A stretch of DNA of 64,000 bases from Onchocerca lupi. Its lineage: Eukaryota; Nematoda; Chromadorea; Rhabditida; Onchocercidae. Made by a program: the position numbers and the translations under genes. The stretch is from assembly GCA_028564675.1 (NCBI GenBank), contig JAOVVO010000347.1:1-64000 (forward strand). The letters are read 5' to 3'. Of this stretch, positions 12,781-26,430 are shown in pieces. Every line of letters starts with the position of its first letter. Position 1 is the stretch's first letter. The notes under the pieces were generated by a model. That model worked only from the letters and a program-made list of their open reading frames with translations. It did not search any database and had not been told where the DNA came from.

Positions 12781-15700
12781 CTATAGTTGATTAATTACAA
12801 ACTTTTTCGGGTCGATTTCATCCAGAGGATATGGATAGCTAGTGTACGGATTAAAGCGCATATATGACCCTTTCGATAGAGTATCACGCATACATAAATC
12901 GACGAGTTCAGTGTCTGTCGCTGAATCAATAATCCGTAAGATTTTTTCTTGAAGGCGCGTAGATAGCCTCAAACAAAAATCATTAAGCAAGCGTTTTCAA
13001 CAGGAACTTCGATATGGCCATTTATGCTAGCACGCACTAGAGCAAAGCTAGAAGATAGGATCGCAAGCACTGCGTTAATACTGTAATATAAACAACGTAA
13101 TTTTTGCACGAACTGAACAGCAGTGATTATCCTAATGACAAATTAAGCAAAATAATATAGCGAACTTTACGCTATTCAATTCGACTTCTGAAACAGTTCT
13201 TCCATTACCAACAGAAACAACGCATTGGATTCGTTCATGTGGCCAAAGCATGTGTGCTTCATGAACTGCTAAAGCTGTAGGATTATTAGTGAGTACGCCA
13301 CCATCTTGATACAGCAGTGGCCCGAGTGATACCTGCAAAAACTTGGTTTGGAATACTAAGCATCCGCAAAAAAGCTGCTGGTACTGTTTTCGTAACAAAG
13401 TTAGTAATTTTTTGACTGATTTTGAATGCCTATTTAACAGGTAATATTTCTAGCATTTTCAAGAATTTTTTTTTCTTCATTGGATATATCGGTGGAAATA
13501 TAAATATTTAGTTTGTTAATATTTAAAGGAAGTATGTCACATACAGCAAAATTTCGTGAATAAATGCTAATATTCAAAGAAATATAAATTAGGCAGATTC
13601 ATGAACTTTGAATACAGCATTTATAAGCATCGGACTAACATCATCATAATCATAAACTTCTTAGTAGATGATTAAATGAAACACAAGGTACACTCACTTC
13701 TTGAAAATAGCCTGGAGCAGCAGCAGAAGCTTGTAAAGCCTCCCAAGCTTTGTGATTGCACCCTCCACGGTAGTGGCTTTCACTTCCTCTAGGATGTCCA
13801 TACGTACGAAAAATGTATGGTTGGAGAGTTGGTGTGTTCACAGTGCACGATACTATACTGAGCATGGGAGTTCCCCAGCGTCCGCATATTTCCAGTAATG
13901 TGTCCTCACCGATAACCTTTAACAAAACTCTTCTAATATATTTTTATAGATACCTGAACTACCATACATGTCGTTATTTACGTCTGATAATCTCGATCAA
14001 ACAGCTGGCAAGAAATGATGCAGTGTTCGACCAATATCCCACATTTCAGTAATTCTGGTTATGTTCTGTATACCAAAAAATTCTGTGGCATACAGAATGA
14101 CAAATACGGCATTTAACAGACAAATTAAGAAAATTTCTTAGCAAGAAAAATCGATGAGATTTAGAAAAAAGGTATTTTGAAATATGCGTTTACTTACGTT
14201 TTTTAGAATCTGCTTCCATTTCTCAGTGTTGTAATATGCGTGTGAAAGAAGAAGACCGCTCATCCCCGAAAATTTGCCTTGGCTGAAAAGTTCCCGTGAG
14301 ATCTCAATATAAACTTCCTTACATTTCTCAATTGATAACCTCTTAGCAGTGAGTAATGCACCGATAATAGCTCCAGTACTTACGCCCACAATTAGGTCGA
14401 AAACCTCTACAACCTGAAAAGATATTTCGTAATCATTAAAAGTGCAAATAAAACGAACCTCTTTCCGTTGCTTTACGTCACATTTTATAACCCCAACAGA
14501 TGAAATAACCGAAACAATGAATATCAATCGGAAGAATTCGAAAGCTGACCTTTGATCCTTTTAAATTGTTTTCCAGCGCTTGCAAAATATCAAGACCTAA
14601 CACACCTCGCGTACCTCCACCATCAAGTGACAACACTCGAATGCCAGTTCCACGTGGAATGCTAACATCACCCACGAGAATCAAAAACTGCCGAATGTGT
14701 TCTTTCAGGACTTCATCACTAGTTCGCCGCAAAAGAAGTTTCAACTTCTTTATAACAGAATCATGGAACTAATAAACAAAAAGCGATAATTATTTCTTTC
14801 TTTTGAATGCGCTAATTAATCTTTACAGGATAACTGTTGCTTTAAAACCATACATTTGTTTCGATATTTCATTCATGTTTGAGGATTAAAAATAGTTGCT
14901 GAAATTTCGCAATAGAATATTCGTTCCTTTAAAACATTTTATATCTTTGTTTACAAACAATTTCCTAATAAAGACCTTGAACCCAGCAGTACGGGCCTCA
15001 GGATATTCCATATAATGTTTACACAATTCTCGTGTCCTCAACATCACACAACCATCTGTTTCAGCAGAGAGTAAACTATATACAAGCGATTTTGTCCGGT
15101 CAAAAAGTGCCAACTTCGGTACATTAACTGCTTTTATACGCTGTGTTCTGTAAAAGTGATGTCAGAAAGAACCCAAATATGAGAAAAAGAAATTTTTAGA
15201 AGAAACAGAAACTATTCAAGAAAACCAAGATTCACATATTTCTATTCAAATTGTAGTCTCATTTTCCTTGGCGTGTTTTCAAATTATTTCACTCAATCTA
15301 CCAAGTATTAGGTTGGCTACCGAGATAAGACAATACTTGAAAGAGCAATTGTCGCAATCGTTTCCCATCTTTTTGCATAATTAATAGAGTAATGTACTTT
15401 CAACTATTTTGATGACAAGATTTACTTCCTACAAATAAAAAATCCTGATCTAAAACGAACCCAAATATAATCTGAAAATCTAAAATCAAAAAATCTAAAA
15501 TGAACATTCTTTTCTTTCTATACATTTTATATGCTTTGATTTTAATAAACATTGAAATAAAATTAAAGAAAAAAAACATTTGAAAACCGTATACTATGGG
15601 TTATATCATAGGAAACATTTATGAACCCACTTTATGTCAATTTTTTCTATTTCCTTCGTCCCATTAGAAGGCCACAGCAAGGAAAGAATTGACGACAGAT

Positions 15701-17390
15701 ACGAACGATGCGTAGCAGAAGGTAAACTCGGTGTAAATGGCTGAGACTATAAGATAAATTATTGCAACAGATATAATAAATGGAACGAAAATACCGTTAA
15801 ATGATAAATAAATTTTATAGTGCTCATCCTATATTGTATAATGCGGTCATTCTCTTTCCGAGAAATCACTATCAGGAACAACATCAAAAGAAATGAAAAC
15901 AAAATAAACTGTGAAAAAACATAAAGAAAAATAATAAAAAAATAAAAACTCAACACTCAGCAAAACAAAAATCAATCATATTTAAAAATGAAAAACTCAG
16001 AAAATATCCAGAAAATAAACCTTCTAAGAGTTAAAAATTCCAAATTTAAATTAATCTTCTAAATATAACTATCTTGAAAATATGACTTTCATAATTCCTA
16101 CCAACAAGAATTTAAACTCCAGTAACAAACAATTGGTTATACAGAGCTTTAATCAAAATTCTACTTAATAACTATCTGCATTTAAATGAACATATAAAAG
16201 CAAAACAATGTCCACAGAATGATGTTATTTCATTTCGAAATTAATGGTAAAAAAATTACCCGAAATACAGCGCTTTTCACTGATTTGTCTTCTATGTGGT
16301 TTGTAGTTCCAATGCTTCCTTCATTTTCGTGATTTTTCCATTTAATTCTCTTCCCAGAATTCTTAAATCTTTTGCCAAAACGCCAAAAAGATGTTGAAGC
16401 CTTTTCCCACATATGACAATTATACAATTAATGATCAAATTTATTAAACATAGAATAAGTGGTTTGGATTAAATTCAGGGCAGTATCTTCGTCCTACAAA
16501 TAAAAGTCGAAAAAAATTAGCTCTAAACTTTTTTTTTTGTAATTGTTATAAATTTTGTTGCATTGATCAAATTTTTGAAATTATTAACAACATATTTAAC
16601 CAACTTTAGTTGGAGAAAACAAGATGCCGAGATTACATGACTTCAATTCTTTGCAGAATTGTAAATACTACAGGATATGCCTGCTGGATTTGCCAAAGAA
16701 ATAAGCCATTTTCTTGTCCAGAGAAGTAGTAATTTTTACAGAGAGAATCATATTAAAACATGGAAATACAGTTACAAACATAGAAAGAATAAATATCAGA
16801 CTGTATACACAAGCAAAAAACACATCAACTATGTTTCTCAGTTCTTCATCAAAGCATAATCTTTCGACGCTAACAAACAGCAACTGTTTCCATACATCTT
16901 CCTCTTCGACAAAATATAATTTGGGAACAGTGTTTCGGTTCAGCCACTGCAACGCTAGTACTTTGCTTAACTTCCAAATATCCCGGAAGTTCGCTGTTGA
17001 GTGCCATCTTATCCGCACTTTGCGATGAAATTCGCACCGATTAAGGCTGGACCATGCAACTTGATGCTGACGTAACAGCGCGGAGAGGCAGCATGCAGAC
17101 AAAAACAGAACTGTGTTGTCTACAGGAATCTGAACTTCCTATGAAACTCAAAATAGTGAAAATATGCAGGTCAATTTAGGCGCCTGTCAGCACTCAACAG
17201 CGTTATATTGTCCTTCCTGTGTATTTCTCCATTAAAAAAATACAGCAACGAAAACAGAGTGCAACATGATGGCATTCATATAAATCAGGATTGTCCATTT
17301 ATGAATAAACAACCTCTTTCGATGAGGAAAACTGACGGAAAAAAATCCTTGCTTCGTTGCTGAAACGTGTTCAAACCAAGCCTCATTCAT
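12781..17390 (-). CDS. Patatin-like calcium-independent phospholipase A2 (PNPLA8/iPLA2-gamma type)
   Basis: A lipase hydrolysing glycerophospholipid acyl chains with a Ser-Asp dyad. PNPLA8 homologues act at mitochondria and peroxisomes. Well-supported exons in coding order: 14976-15147, 14550-14768, 14198-14413, 13698-13916, 13171-13332, and a last exon ending in a stop at 12781. The visible core is the oxyanion loop LSLDGGGTRGVLGLD, nucleophile elbow GVSTGA, YGHPRGSESHYRGGCNHKAW, SAAAPGYFQE, catalytic YQDGGVLTNNP, and SATDTE with MRFNP near the C-terminus, in the same order as in PNPLA8. The sequence before the patatin domain (EYPEARTAGF, then an LLLRR...LVGD stretch) also matches PNPLA8. 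The 5' part is tentative: exon 17337-17390 (ATG, MNEAWF, acceptor 27 nt upstream) joins in phase to an exon from 17138 down to about 16850 with a helical, arm-repeat-like look, and another candidate exon lies at about 16256-16420. The last junction (13171 to about 12967) does not agree in phase with the obvious splice sites. A small exon or an unusual site may have been missed. Confidence 0.85.
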
Positions 17391-17417
17391 AGATATCCCC
17401 AAAATGATACACACCCT

Positions 17418-18209
17418 ACGATTAAATCATTAGCAGCACCATATATCAATTGCAAGTACTGTTCCTGGACAATATTCCATTACAGATTCATTCGGAATAT
17501 GCCATCGTTGATCCTTAATAACTACACAAGCACTTCAAGAATCACTGTGTGATACACACTTCCCAATATATTCTTAAAAATATTAATAAAATAGATAACG
17601 AAAAGACTTGAACGAAATACCATGATAGTAAGTCAATCACTTCCCATCGCAACTTTTTGCATGAAAAAATGAATAAAATGTTAGATATAATCCTTAGTCT
17701 TCCAGAAAAATACTGAACCTACTTTTATTATGAAACCTTCACATCGTTATCTTTATATCTCTGCATAAGGTATAACAAATAAATCACTATTTTAAAGTAT
17801 ATAGTTTTCTCACAAAAATCTGCACTCGATAAAAATGAATTGTTCCTATTAATTAACTCATGTTACATCATTAACATCATCGACAACAGCAACGTAAAGC
17901 CAGAAAGCTTTTCTATCTTATGCATGCAACTAAGGATGTAAAATTATTCTGAATAGAAATGATGATACAAACTTGAGAATATCATTTAGAACCTCGTAAC
18001 CATAAATATATAAAATGAACTGCCCACTTTTACAACAGCTGACTGACTGGCAGAAACAATACGCCATAGCTGTACTGGTACTTACAAGTCAATCAATACA
18101 CATAGCTAAAGGTTTACGGATCGCTCCTTCCAATCTCATTAATTTTAATTGATAAAATGAATATCAGGTAGTGTGAAAGAGGTATATACTATTTACGGCT
18201 TCTAAATCA
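17418..18209. other. Gap between two same-strand genes
   Basis: About 0.8 kb separates the stop codon of the upstream minus-strand gene (18210) from the proposed start of the phospholipase. Nothing is recognised inside. The distance is longer than most nematode operon gaps but does not exclude co-transcription. Confidence 0.5.
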
Positions 18210-21200
18210 TCAGTTTGTATTTTGAACACAAGCATTGATTCTTTGAGCAACATCCTTTTTACAAGCTTTTTGTTTCCGAACATGTCGCATGAAATCATCA
18301 AACATTAACTTTCCTGGTCCTGGTATCCAATGAAATGCTTCCTTTGCTGTTTTAACGAGTTGAACGACCTGTATAAAATATTTTGTATGTTAAAATGAAC
18401 TAAAATGAGAGATCAGAGAATAATGGGAAAAAATAAGTATTAGTGCAATACAGTTAAGCATCAAGGTCCTAAAATTTCTTTTTGCATAGAAAAAATAGGT
18501 ACAAGAAAACAAGCAATACAAAAAAGTATTTTGGGGCAATAAATTATGCTTCGACAAGTGAACCATTTAATCTTTTTATAAAGTTAATCCAGACCTCTTT
18601 CAAGTCAATTACACAAACCGCTCGACTCCAATCACAATTACTGACCAATATTAAATTCGTAACTATGGATTATTACTTCCTAATTTTATCATAAAATAAT
18701 TATACCTCTTCAACATCTGAAGGAACAAAACGAGGATGGCTAAGTTTGGAGCTGGATGCAGCATAAAACATTTCAACACAATGCTGCATCAAATCGGCCG
18801 TTGGTGGTGCAAATCCATTCTGAAGAAGCACAGCTCGCACCTATAGTAATTATTTATTTTAGGCACTAATATATTATAAAAAACACTTGAAAGAAGTGTG
18901 CTTCTTTTATTTTTCTGCATAGTTCTTTAAAAATCTTGAATTGCTTTTAGTTTCTTAAATCTTACATTTGGAGCGCCAGCGGTTAACTGAGGCCGAACTG
19001 GGTGAATTACAGCTTGCGAATGATAGCTAATCGAGGGCATCTGCCAGTGAAAGACCTAAAATTTTTAATTTAAGTTCTGCTTGAACATCCAGGTTTCCAC
19101 TTTTTCAAGCATAGTTGAAGAAATCAGTACGTTACATGAAAAATGATAACCAAAAAACATAATGCACCAACTTTTGCTGATTCAACAGCTAATGAAAAAA
19201 GAACGAATGGCGATGCAACAGATCGAGCTGCCACTTCACAAAAACTCTGAGTGAAAACGCCGCCTAATCGTGTTGCCACTGTGAATAACCAACGAACGTC
19301 TTCTGCATAAGCAGGGTTCTGGAACTTTCAAACGATAATGAATGATACTTTTAATTTAGTTTCCAATCAGCAAATAGATAACCAGTGCATTCACAGCCTG
19401 TTATAAATATTAACTTACCTGAGAAAATTTCGCATAGCTACGATTATCATCCAAATTTCGATTTCCCATTGTTTCCATCGCAATCATTCCAACACGATGA
19501 GCATGAACAAGCTTTGCCATGCGAGGATCTCCAACAACAGATGCACTTGGCGATGGCAGTGGAACATTAATCGGGGGCTGAAAAATTCAAAATTAAAACC
19601 GCTGCAAATGAACTATATTGCTTGCTGACATTAATGAACAAAACAATGTTAGCAAAATAAAAAAGGGGGGTCGATAAATCCTCCACAAACTTAGAATTCC
19701 AACCTGTGCAAATGTCCAGTATCACGGGCAAATTCTACTAACTTGTAATCGCTATTTCATCAAAAAAAAAAAACCTGAGGAGCTGTTTGTCCAAAATATG
19801 TGATTGGTTGCGAGGTCGACTGACAAAGTACAAGCGACGTAGGCGGAGGTAGATGATGTCGCAGAGCATCATTTATTGGAATCGGCTGAAAAGGCTGCAA
19901 TAATTAAATAAAACTAATAAAATATATTTCTCATTATTGTCGACATACAGTGACCTTGTTTTTAATTTCAAATTCATCTATAGATTCAACTTGATGAACT
20001 GTCTGAAAAATCTAAACTACGGGAAATTTAGTGAATGAAATCAACTAGCCCTGAAAATGAATGGTGTTGAGCTGAAGACTTATCTTATTTCTCAATATTT
20101 AGATCATCCACAGTGCCAGTTCTGCATACCAAATATGGCCTACTTGGAGTACACATTCAATGTTTACGTTTCATTTAGTATTATTTATACAAGAAAGACG
20201 TTGTACTCATTGAAAGTTTGTGGACAGGTTGAAGATATTTCGTCCAACAATTCCTCTAATCATTTGCTTTATTGAACATAACTCCTTCAATGGGTACTCC
20301 AGCTATCCTGAGGAAAACTTCAGAAGGAACCAATTCTTAGATGGTTCGACTAGTCCTTCACCTTATACCAAAGTCAGACAACCGATTTGCAAGTTAGAAT
20401 AAAAAATAATCGCTTTTAAAAAGCAAATACAAATTTAAAAAATTTCTGTACTTGAATGCACTGTTCCCCTACAGTTGGAAACTGACAGCGAGTTGCACCA
20501 AGACAAAGAGATTGTTGCAAAACAGTCAGAGGTTGATTGCGCCTAGAAATCTGAACAGCTTGCATCGGACTTAAGTTTGGAGCTGAATGACTAATATGCA
20601 GAGCTCGTGATGGTGTAGCACCAACAACGGGTGGAGGATAAATAGCATTTGGTTGTTGTCTTGGCACCATCGACATCGCACTAACTGGTAATGGCCCTCT
20701 ATAATAAAAAGAATTGAGGACATAAATCTAAAAAAATCAATATAAAGTATTCACAGCCCTAAGTATATTCAACTGCTCATCATCTTTCGTAATTATAATT
20801 GCGTAAATTGCAACAGTTTCCTTTCAGCATACTTCTCCAAATAAATAAAATTTTTCAATATTTGAAGTCCACATCTTTACTGTTTTACTGATACTTGAAA
20901 ACATCAGTAAAGCAGTAAAGATATAAATATCAGATGGGAGAAGGAAAAACAGAAAAAATTTATAAATGGGTCTACATTATGTGCTTACCGCTGAGAATAG
21001 TGAATTCCAACTTGCGGCTGAGTACATGATATCGGCGATACATAGAGTGGAGGACGATGTGGTCCCGCTTGATGAATGTGATGATGGGGTGGCATAAAAT
21101 GATAAGAAGCTGCAGCAAAAGGTCTACACTGAACAGGCAATTGCAACGCTTGCGGATTTGTCGCAGAATAAACGCTCTAGAAAAAAACAAGCTGTGGTCA

Positions 21201-24200
21201 ATGACCTTATGCTTCAAACTTGTGAAAGCATGTGAAATATGAAGGAACACCCAAAGTTTAACGCAATTCGCATTATACATAATTCGATCTGTGTTCTAAA
21301 TTATAATTTTCTCTGCAATGCTCTTAATGTACAAATCTTTCAGAATTAACTCTACATAACTATTTTACCGCTTATTTTTAAGGAAAAAAAGATGATTTGA
21401 GAATTATTTTTCAGTTCTTTTCCTTTAAAATATCTTCACATCAGGATTATTTATAGCTACTACCTTTGGAATTACCTGCAAAATAGTGATACTCTTACTT
21501 CATGAGCTTGTGACTGCAAAACATCGCTGTGCAATTGAGGTATCCCAGTCGAATGTGGTGGAATCGTATTCTGAAAACTAGTCTGTGGGTTACTACCAGA
21601 TTCAGAATCCATGAACAAATCGAACCAATGCCTAGCAACTTTGAACAGCACTTCCGGATAGACACCATCTTTTTCGGCTGCCTGAAAACGCAATTCTTTT
21701 GATGTCACTCAATATCGAATTCTTCAAAATAGCAATTAATCCAAGTTCCCATTGTCTATTGAAATATCTTTATATAATAATGGAACTTTATAATTTATGC
21801 TAAATAAAACAAAAACAGTTCGGACATTTTTTAAATAGTTGAATAAACAGCACCTGTTCAACAGCGCGGCATGCTTTTTCAAGCATCTCAGAACTCTGTT
21901 CCTTGCACTGATGCAAAGCCTTTTGACTTTCTGCAGCTGTCAAAGCATATGCCTTCGGTAGTACGCTCAGCGCAAGTTTCGCGGCAGCCTCAACCATGCA
22001 CGGGTCACGGCTCTGACTAGCCTAAAAAATATTTAACACTATAAAATTTGAAAAACTAAAAAAACGATATCAATTTAGTCGAATTAAACGTATAGAATAC
22101 CTTGTCTGCCAATGCAGCGACCTCCGTAGGTGTTAAATGTGCTTCCCAGACTCGTTCAACAATTTTGATGGCAGCACAACCTAAATGTTGAACGCGTGAT
22201 GCATATATATATAATGGTTTTTTCTTCATTAGAAAATATTAAATTTACCGATTTCGATCGCCTGACCATGTATCCAACTAACATTAGTGCTGTAAGTTCG
22301 AGTTTGCCAACTTGCTGACAACAAGTTGTTCAAGCCAAGAGCATAAAGTCCAATCAGGAATGAACAGATGTGCAGCTGTCGATGAGGACCTGTGAAAGCT
22401 TGGTAATTTTCTATGGTAATTTGTGGAAAACTGAAATAAACCAGTATACGAAACAAAAAAATACCGCTGCGTTGTGGATTGTTTTGACTGCCTTGTGAGG
22501 CATTAAAAATAACGGTATTCTGGCTACCACCAGCTTCAAGAAGAAGACGTTTTGCAAGTTCCATCATGCAATGTGCCTGTCCTTCGGAAGCTTGATTCGG
22601 CAAACTAGGAATCGGCTTTCGTCTACAAACAAAAATATGACAAATTACATCTGTTCACACACGAATGTTATATATTCTTACCATTCTGTAATAAAATAAT
22701 TTTAATAAAAAGAACTAGGATCTTAAAGCATGATGAATTGTCTTATAAATCAATGTTGTCATTTCCAATATAAAAAAGCATGTATAACAGTATCGAGATT
22801 TAAATAAAAGTCTTAATGTTATTATTTTCTTGACACTAAATGTCTTGGACGGATCCTACTATGAGTAAATCTTGCAACTGTAGTTTGAACTGCTTAAGAG
22901 TCAAAGGTCAGTTCAACTCTTCGGAAAAATTTTTTTGTAATAAGTAAAGCCGAAAGTAGTATTACTAATACCTAAAGATAGACAACGAACGACAACATCA
23001 ATTCAGTCTTACTAAACTGAGTTATGCTAATTACATAAAGTAGAGAGAATCCAGAAATCTACCTGTTATGCCGATAAAACACACTATTCAATTCTACTGG
23101 ATGGCCTGCAGGTGATGACGGAAATTCACTAGTACTATCTGCAGTGAGAATATTTGAAAGACGGTGGGCTGGTGATGATGAATCCAATGTACCCACGGAT
23201 GCTGAATAACTTTCCTGAAAACAGTTAACACTGTTTGCAGTGCAAGCTAGAACTCTTACAGTGCGAAAAAGATTGGATCATCAAAATTTGAGTCAATGAA
23301 TTATCGCATAATGATGAAACTACTTGTACTTGACACCTGACAAGTGAAAAATAAAACCAGTAGTGAAATACAAGTGGTCAAAAAAAAATCAATTACTAAA
23401 TAATAATTTTCGTTTGCTTTTAAAACGAGCAAAACTACAAGTTTTCAACAACTTACATGCAATGTATCACGCGGAAAACATCTTGAAACTCCTGAGCTGC
23501 TGCTTTCGTCATATGGACTGTCATTACTCTCATCTGATGATCGTCGCCTACTTGCAGATGTTACTGATGATGAGTCATCGCTAAAAAAGAATGATAGTTA
23601 ATTTAACATGAAAATCGTTTTACAATATACAATAATTACTTAACATATCATTCCTATTTAATACATTGAAAAATGAAACCGATTTTCATCTCTTAAGTGT
23701 CCCTAAGTCTCTAGCTTAACATTATATAAGCTATGATTCACTTCATGAAGGCAAACGTTATTTCACCACCCCTCTACTGGAAAACCAACAATCATCTGCG
23801 TTATTTCATTATCCCCACAACAACATCGAATACCAATCATTACGAATGACAGTTTACATGCTGATATTATTATTTCATATTCCAGTTTTTGTTACCTTGG
23901 CGATATAGAGCTTTTTCTAATAGGAAAAAGTACACCCCATAATCTGGAAACTGAAAAGTAAGCAGATTCAAAAGTGTAAGTAAAGTGAAAAGCATGTAAA
24001 CTTACGGTGAATCGTGTGATAAACGCATGAAACTATTAATAAGTTGTTCGGTCTCATCTTTGCCATTATTTGGTACAACATGTATCATCCTTTTTTCGTG
24101 CATATCTTCAACAGCCATGATATTTGTTTCAACACTGGACAAACGTGCTAAATTTTATTAGCTACAGCAAAACAATTGACATATTTGTATATCTGCTGAA

Positions 24201-24766
24201 ATATAAAAAAATCCATATTACTGCCTATTCCTTTCATTTGAGTTTGTATTTCGAACAGTAAACCCATTAAGATCAAATCAACAAGAGAAAAAAATTTCTC
24301 TGTTCCAATACCATTTGAAGTCTCACTGAATTCGGTTTGATGAAATTCATCCTTGAAAGAGAAATGCGGTCGTTGACCATTGAAATATTTTTTGTACAAT
24401 GGATCTTGCTCTAAGAAAAATGCAGCATTGGAATGATGATCCCTGCAAAAAAATAAAAAAACGTGACCTCGACCGAAAATCAGAATTTCCAATTTATACT
24501 TCAGATGAAACAAAAAACATGAATATTAAAACTTACCTGTACATGCGATGCATAGTTGGATCCAACAGCTTATCCAACACTAAAGCCAATTTATCATTAC
24601 TATCTTTGTACCTATAAATAACATTGACTATATATTACAAACAAATTAAACTATGAAGAATGACTGGGATGACTACTCTAAATTCAAGCCCACTATCAAT
24701 ACGAAAGTTCCCAATTTGACAGTGCTCTGAATCTTCTCCTTCTACATGTCTTCTTTTCGTCTTCTT

Positions 24767-24797
<31 letters not shown>

Positions 24798-26394
24798 CAC
24801 CCAGATCCTCTCCTTTCCACTATCCTATTTTTTGCAAATGATTCAAACTTCCTTTAAAATTAGGATCTGCCAAATATTTTTATAGAATATTGAATATTAA
24901 CCTTAATAGCATTGTAAGTGCCAGATCACCACGCTGTAACCGTGTGCTTTCACAAAGCATTGGGTAATCTGCTTCGGAAACCACTAATTTCATACCTAAT
25001 GCTTCTAAAGCGACTTTTATGGCTAATTCTTCATCGCAAGGGCGTCGCTGAACACCAGTTTTCGTTACAATGCCGCTTGTAGTGCGGCGCCTAAAAATTA
25101 AATCCCAGTTTTGAGATTTAAAAAAAGCAAATCACGGCTAAAGAATTATGAGCAGACATTTTTAAAATAAAAGAATTACTCATAAAAAAGAAAGAAAGGA
25201 AAAGTGAATTAAGTTTTAAAAAAATGAATTACTTATAAGAAATCAGGAAACTTACCCCTGACAGGTATTATGAGAGAACGATAAAGAGTCTAAAATGTAA
25301 TGGCCCAACGAAATAGGTAAAACGTGAGGCTGAGGTACGGAGGCTAAGAGAATAGCATTTTGCACGAACTTCCTCGCTCGATCTCTGATTATTTGTAATT
25401 CAGAAACACCGATTTCTATTCTTCGCAACAAGCTAACCAGCTCCGTTTCCTTAACAAGATCACCATAAACTATAAATTTCTAGGGTTAATATAACGGGTA
25501 GCTTTTTATGATCACAGATAAAAAGCGTTCCATCAATGAACGAGATCTTTTATAATCGCCAAGTAGTAAGTAAACTGGATCACGAAGAATGGAAAGTCAT
25601 ACCAAATAGTAAAGTTTGACTTCCAGAAATTTGTTCGCAGCAGGACTACGAGGTAGTTCAAGTACGGATATAGCAAGGGTAAAAGCCAATCGATGTGTTT
25701 TTGGCTCCTTCATTAACGTTTGCACCAGAAAGAGTGTTCTGGAAGTGTCTCTCTGGTATGTTAGACGTTGAACAGTAACACATTGAAGAAACATTAGATA
25801 GAATGAATCTTGGCTTACCTCGTGTATATGTTCTCTGCTAATTGTGATTTTTCGATAAGTTGCTCATGAAGTTCAAAAAGAGGGGCTTCTAAGATAGGAG
25901 TAGCAGAACCTGACTGCGAAAATCGTCGTCTATGTCGCTGTATCTGCAGTAAAAATAACTTTAATAGTGGTTGATAATACTCAGCGAAAGTAACACTTCA
26001 ATTCAAAGTTTCAAGGTAATATAAGATCGATAAGAGATTAAATTATAACTTACAAAAGTTGTTAAATATAAGCTCTGATTTCAACACTAACTGCAGATAG
26101 TTCTGGATAATATCGTTGTTCCACTGAGTGATGAAGAAGATTTGGAGGACGACGCAGCATTTCTTCCGCGAGTTCAACTGCCATAACACATGCCTGATGT
26201 GGATACCCATGTGCCATTAGAGCTTCGCATCTGGCGAACTTGATGTCCCAATTTGACTGCTGTACGTGTGCAATAGCAAATAATTCATCAACATCACTTT
26301 TTGGATAGTTCATACTGCTAAAGAAATCAAAAATTAGTCGAATTTACTCATAACTCCACCATATTTATGTTCACAGTATTGAATTTCCAGTCTG

Positions 26395-26430
<36 letters not shown>

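Noticed and set aside
16230..16427. Basic Lys/Arg-rich ORF as a separate gene
   Set aside because: It has a usable donor but no convincing acceptor or start. It is at most an exon of the phospholipase gene.
20972..21280. Overlapping ORFs on both strands within ebax-1
   Set aside because: They span intron-exon boundaries of ebax-1 and have no independent support.
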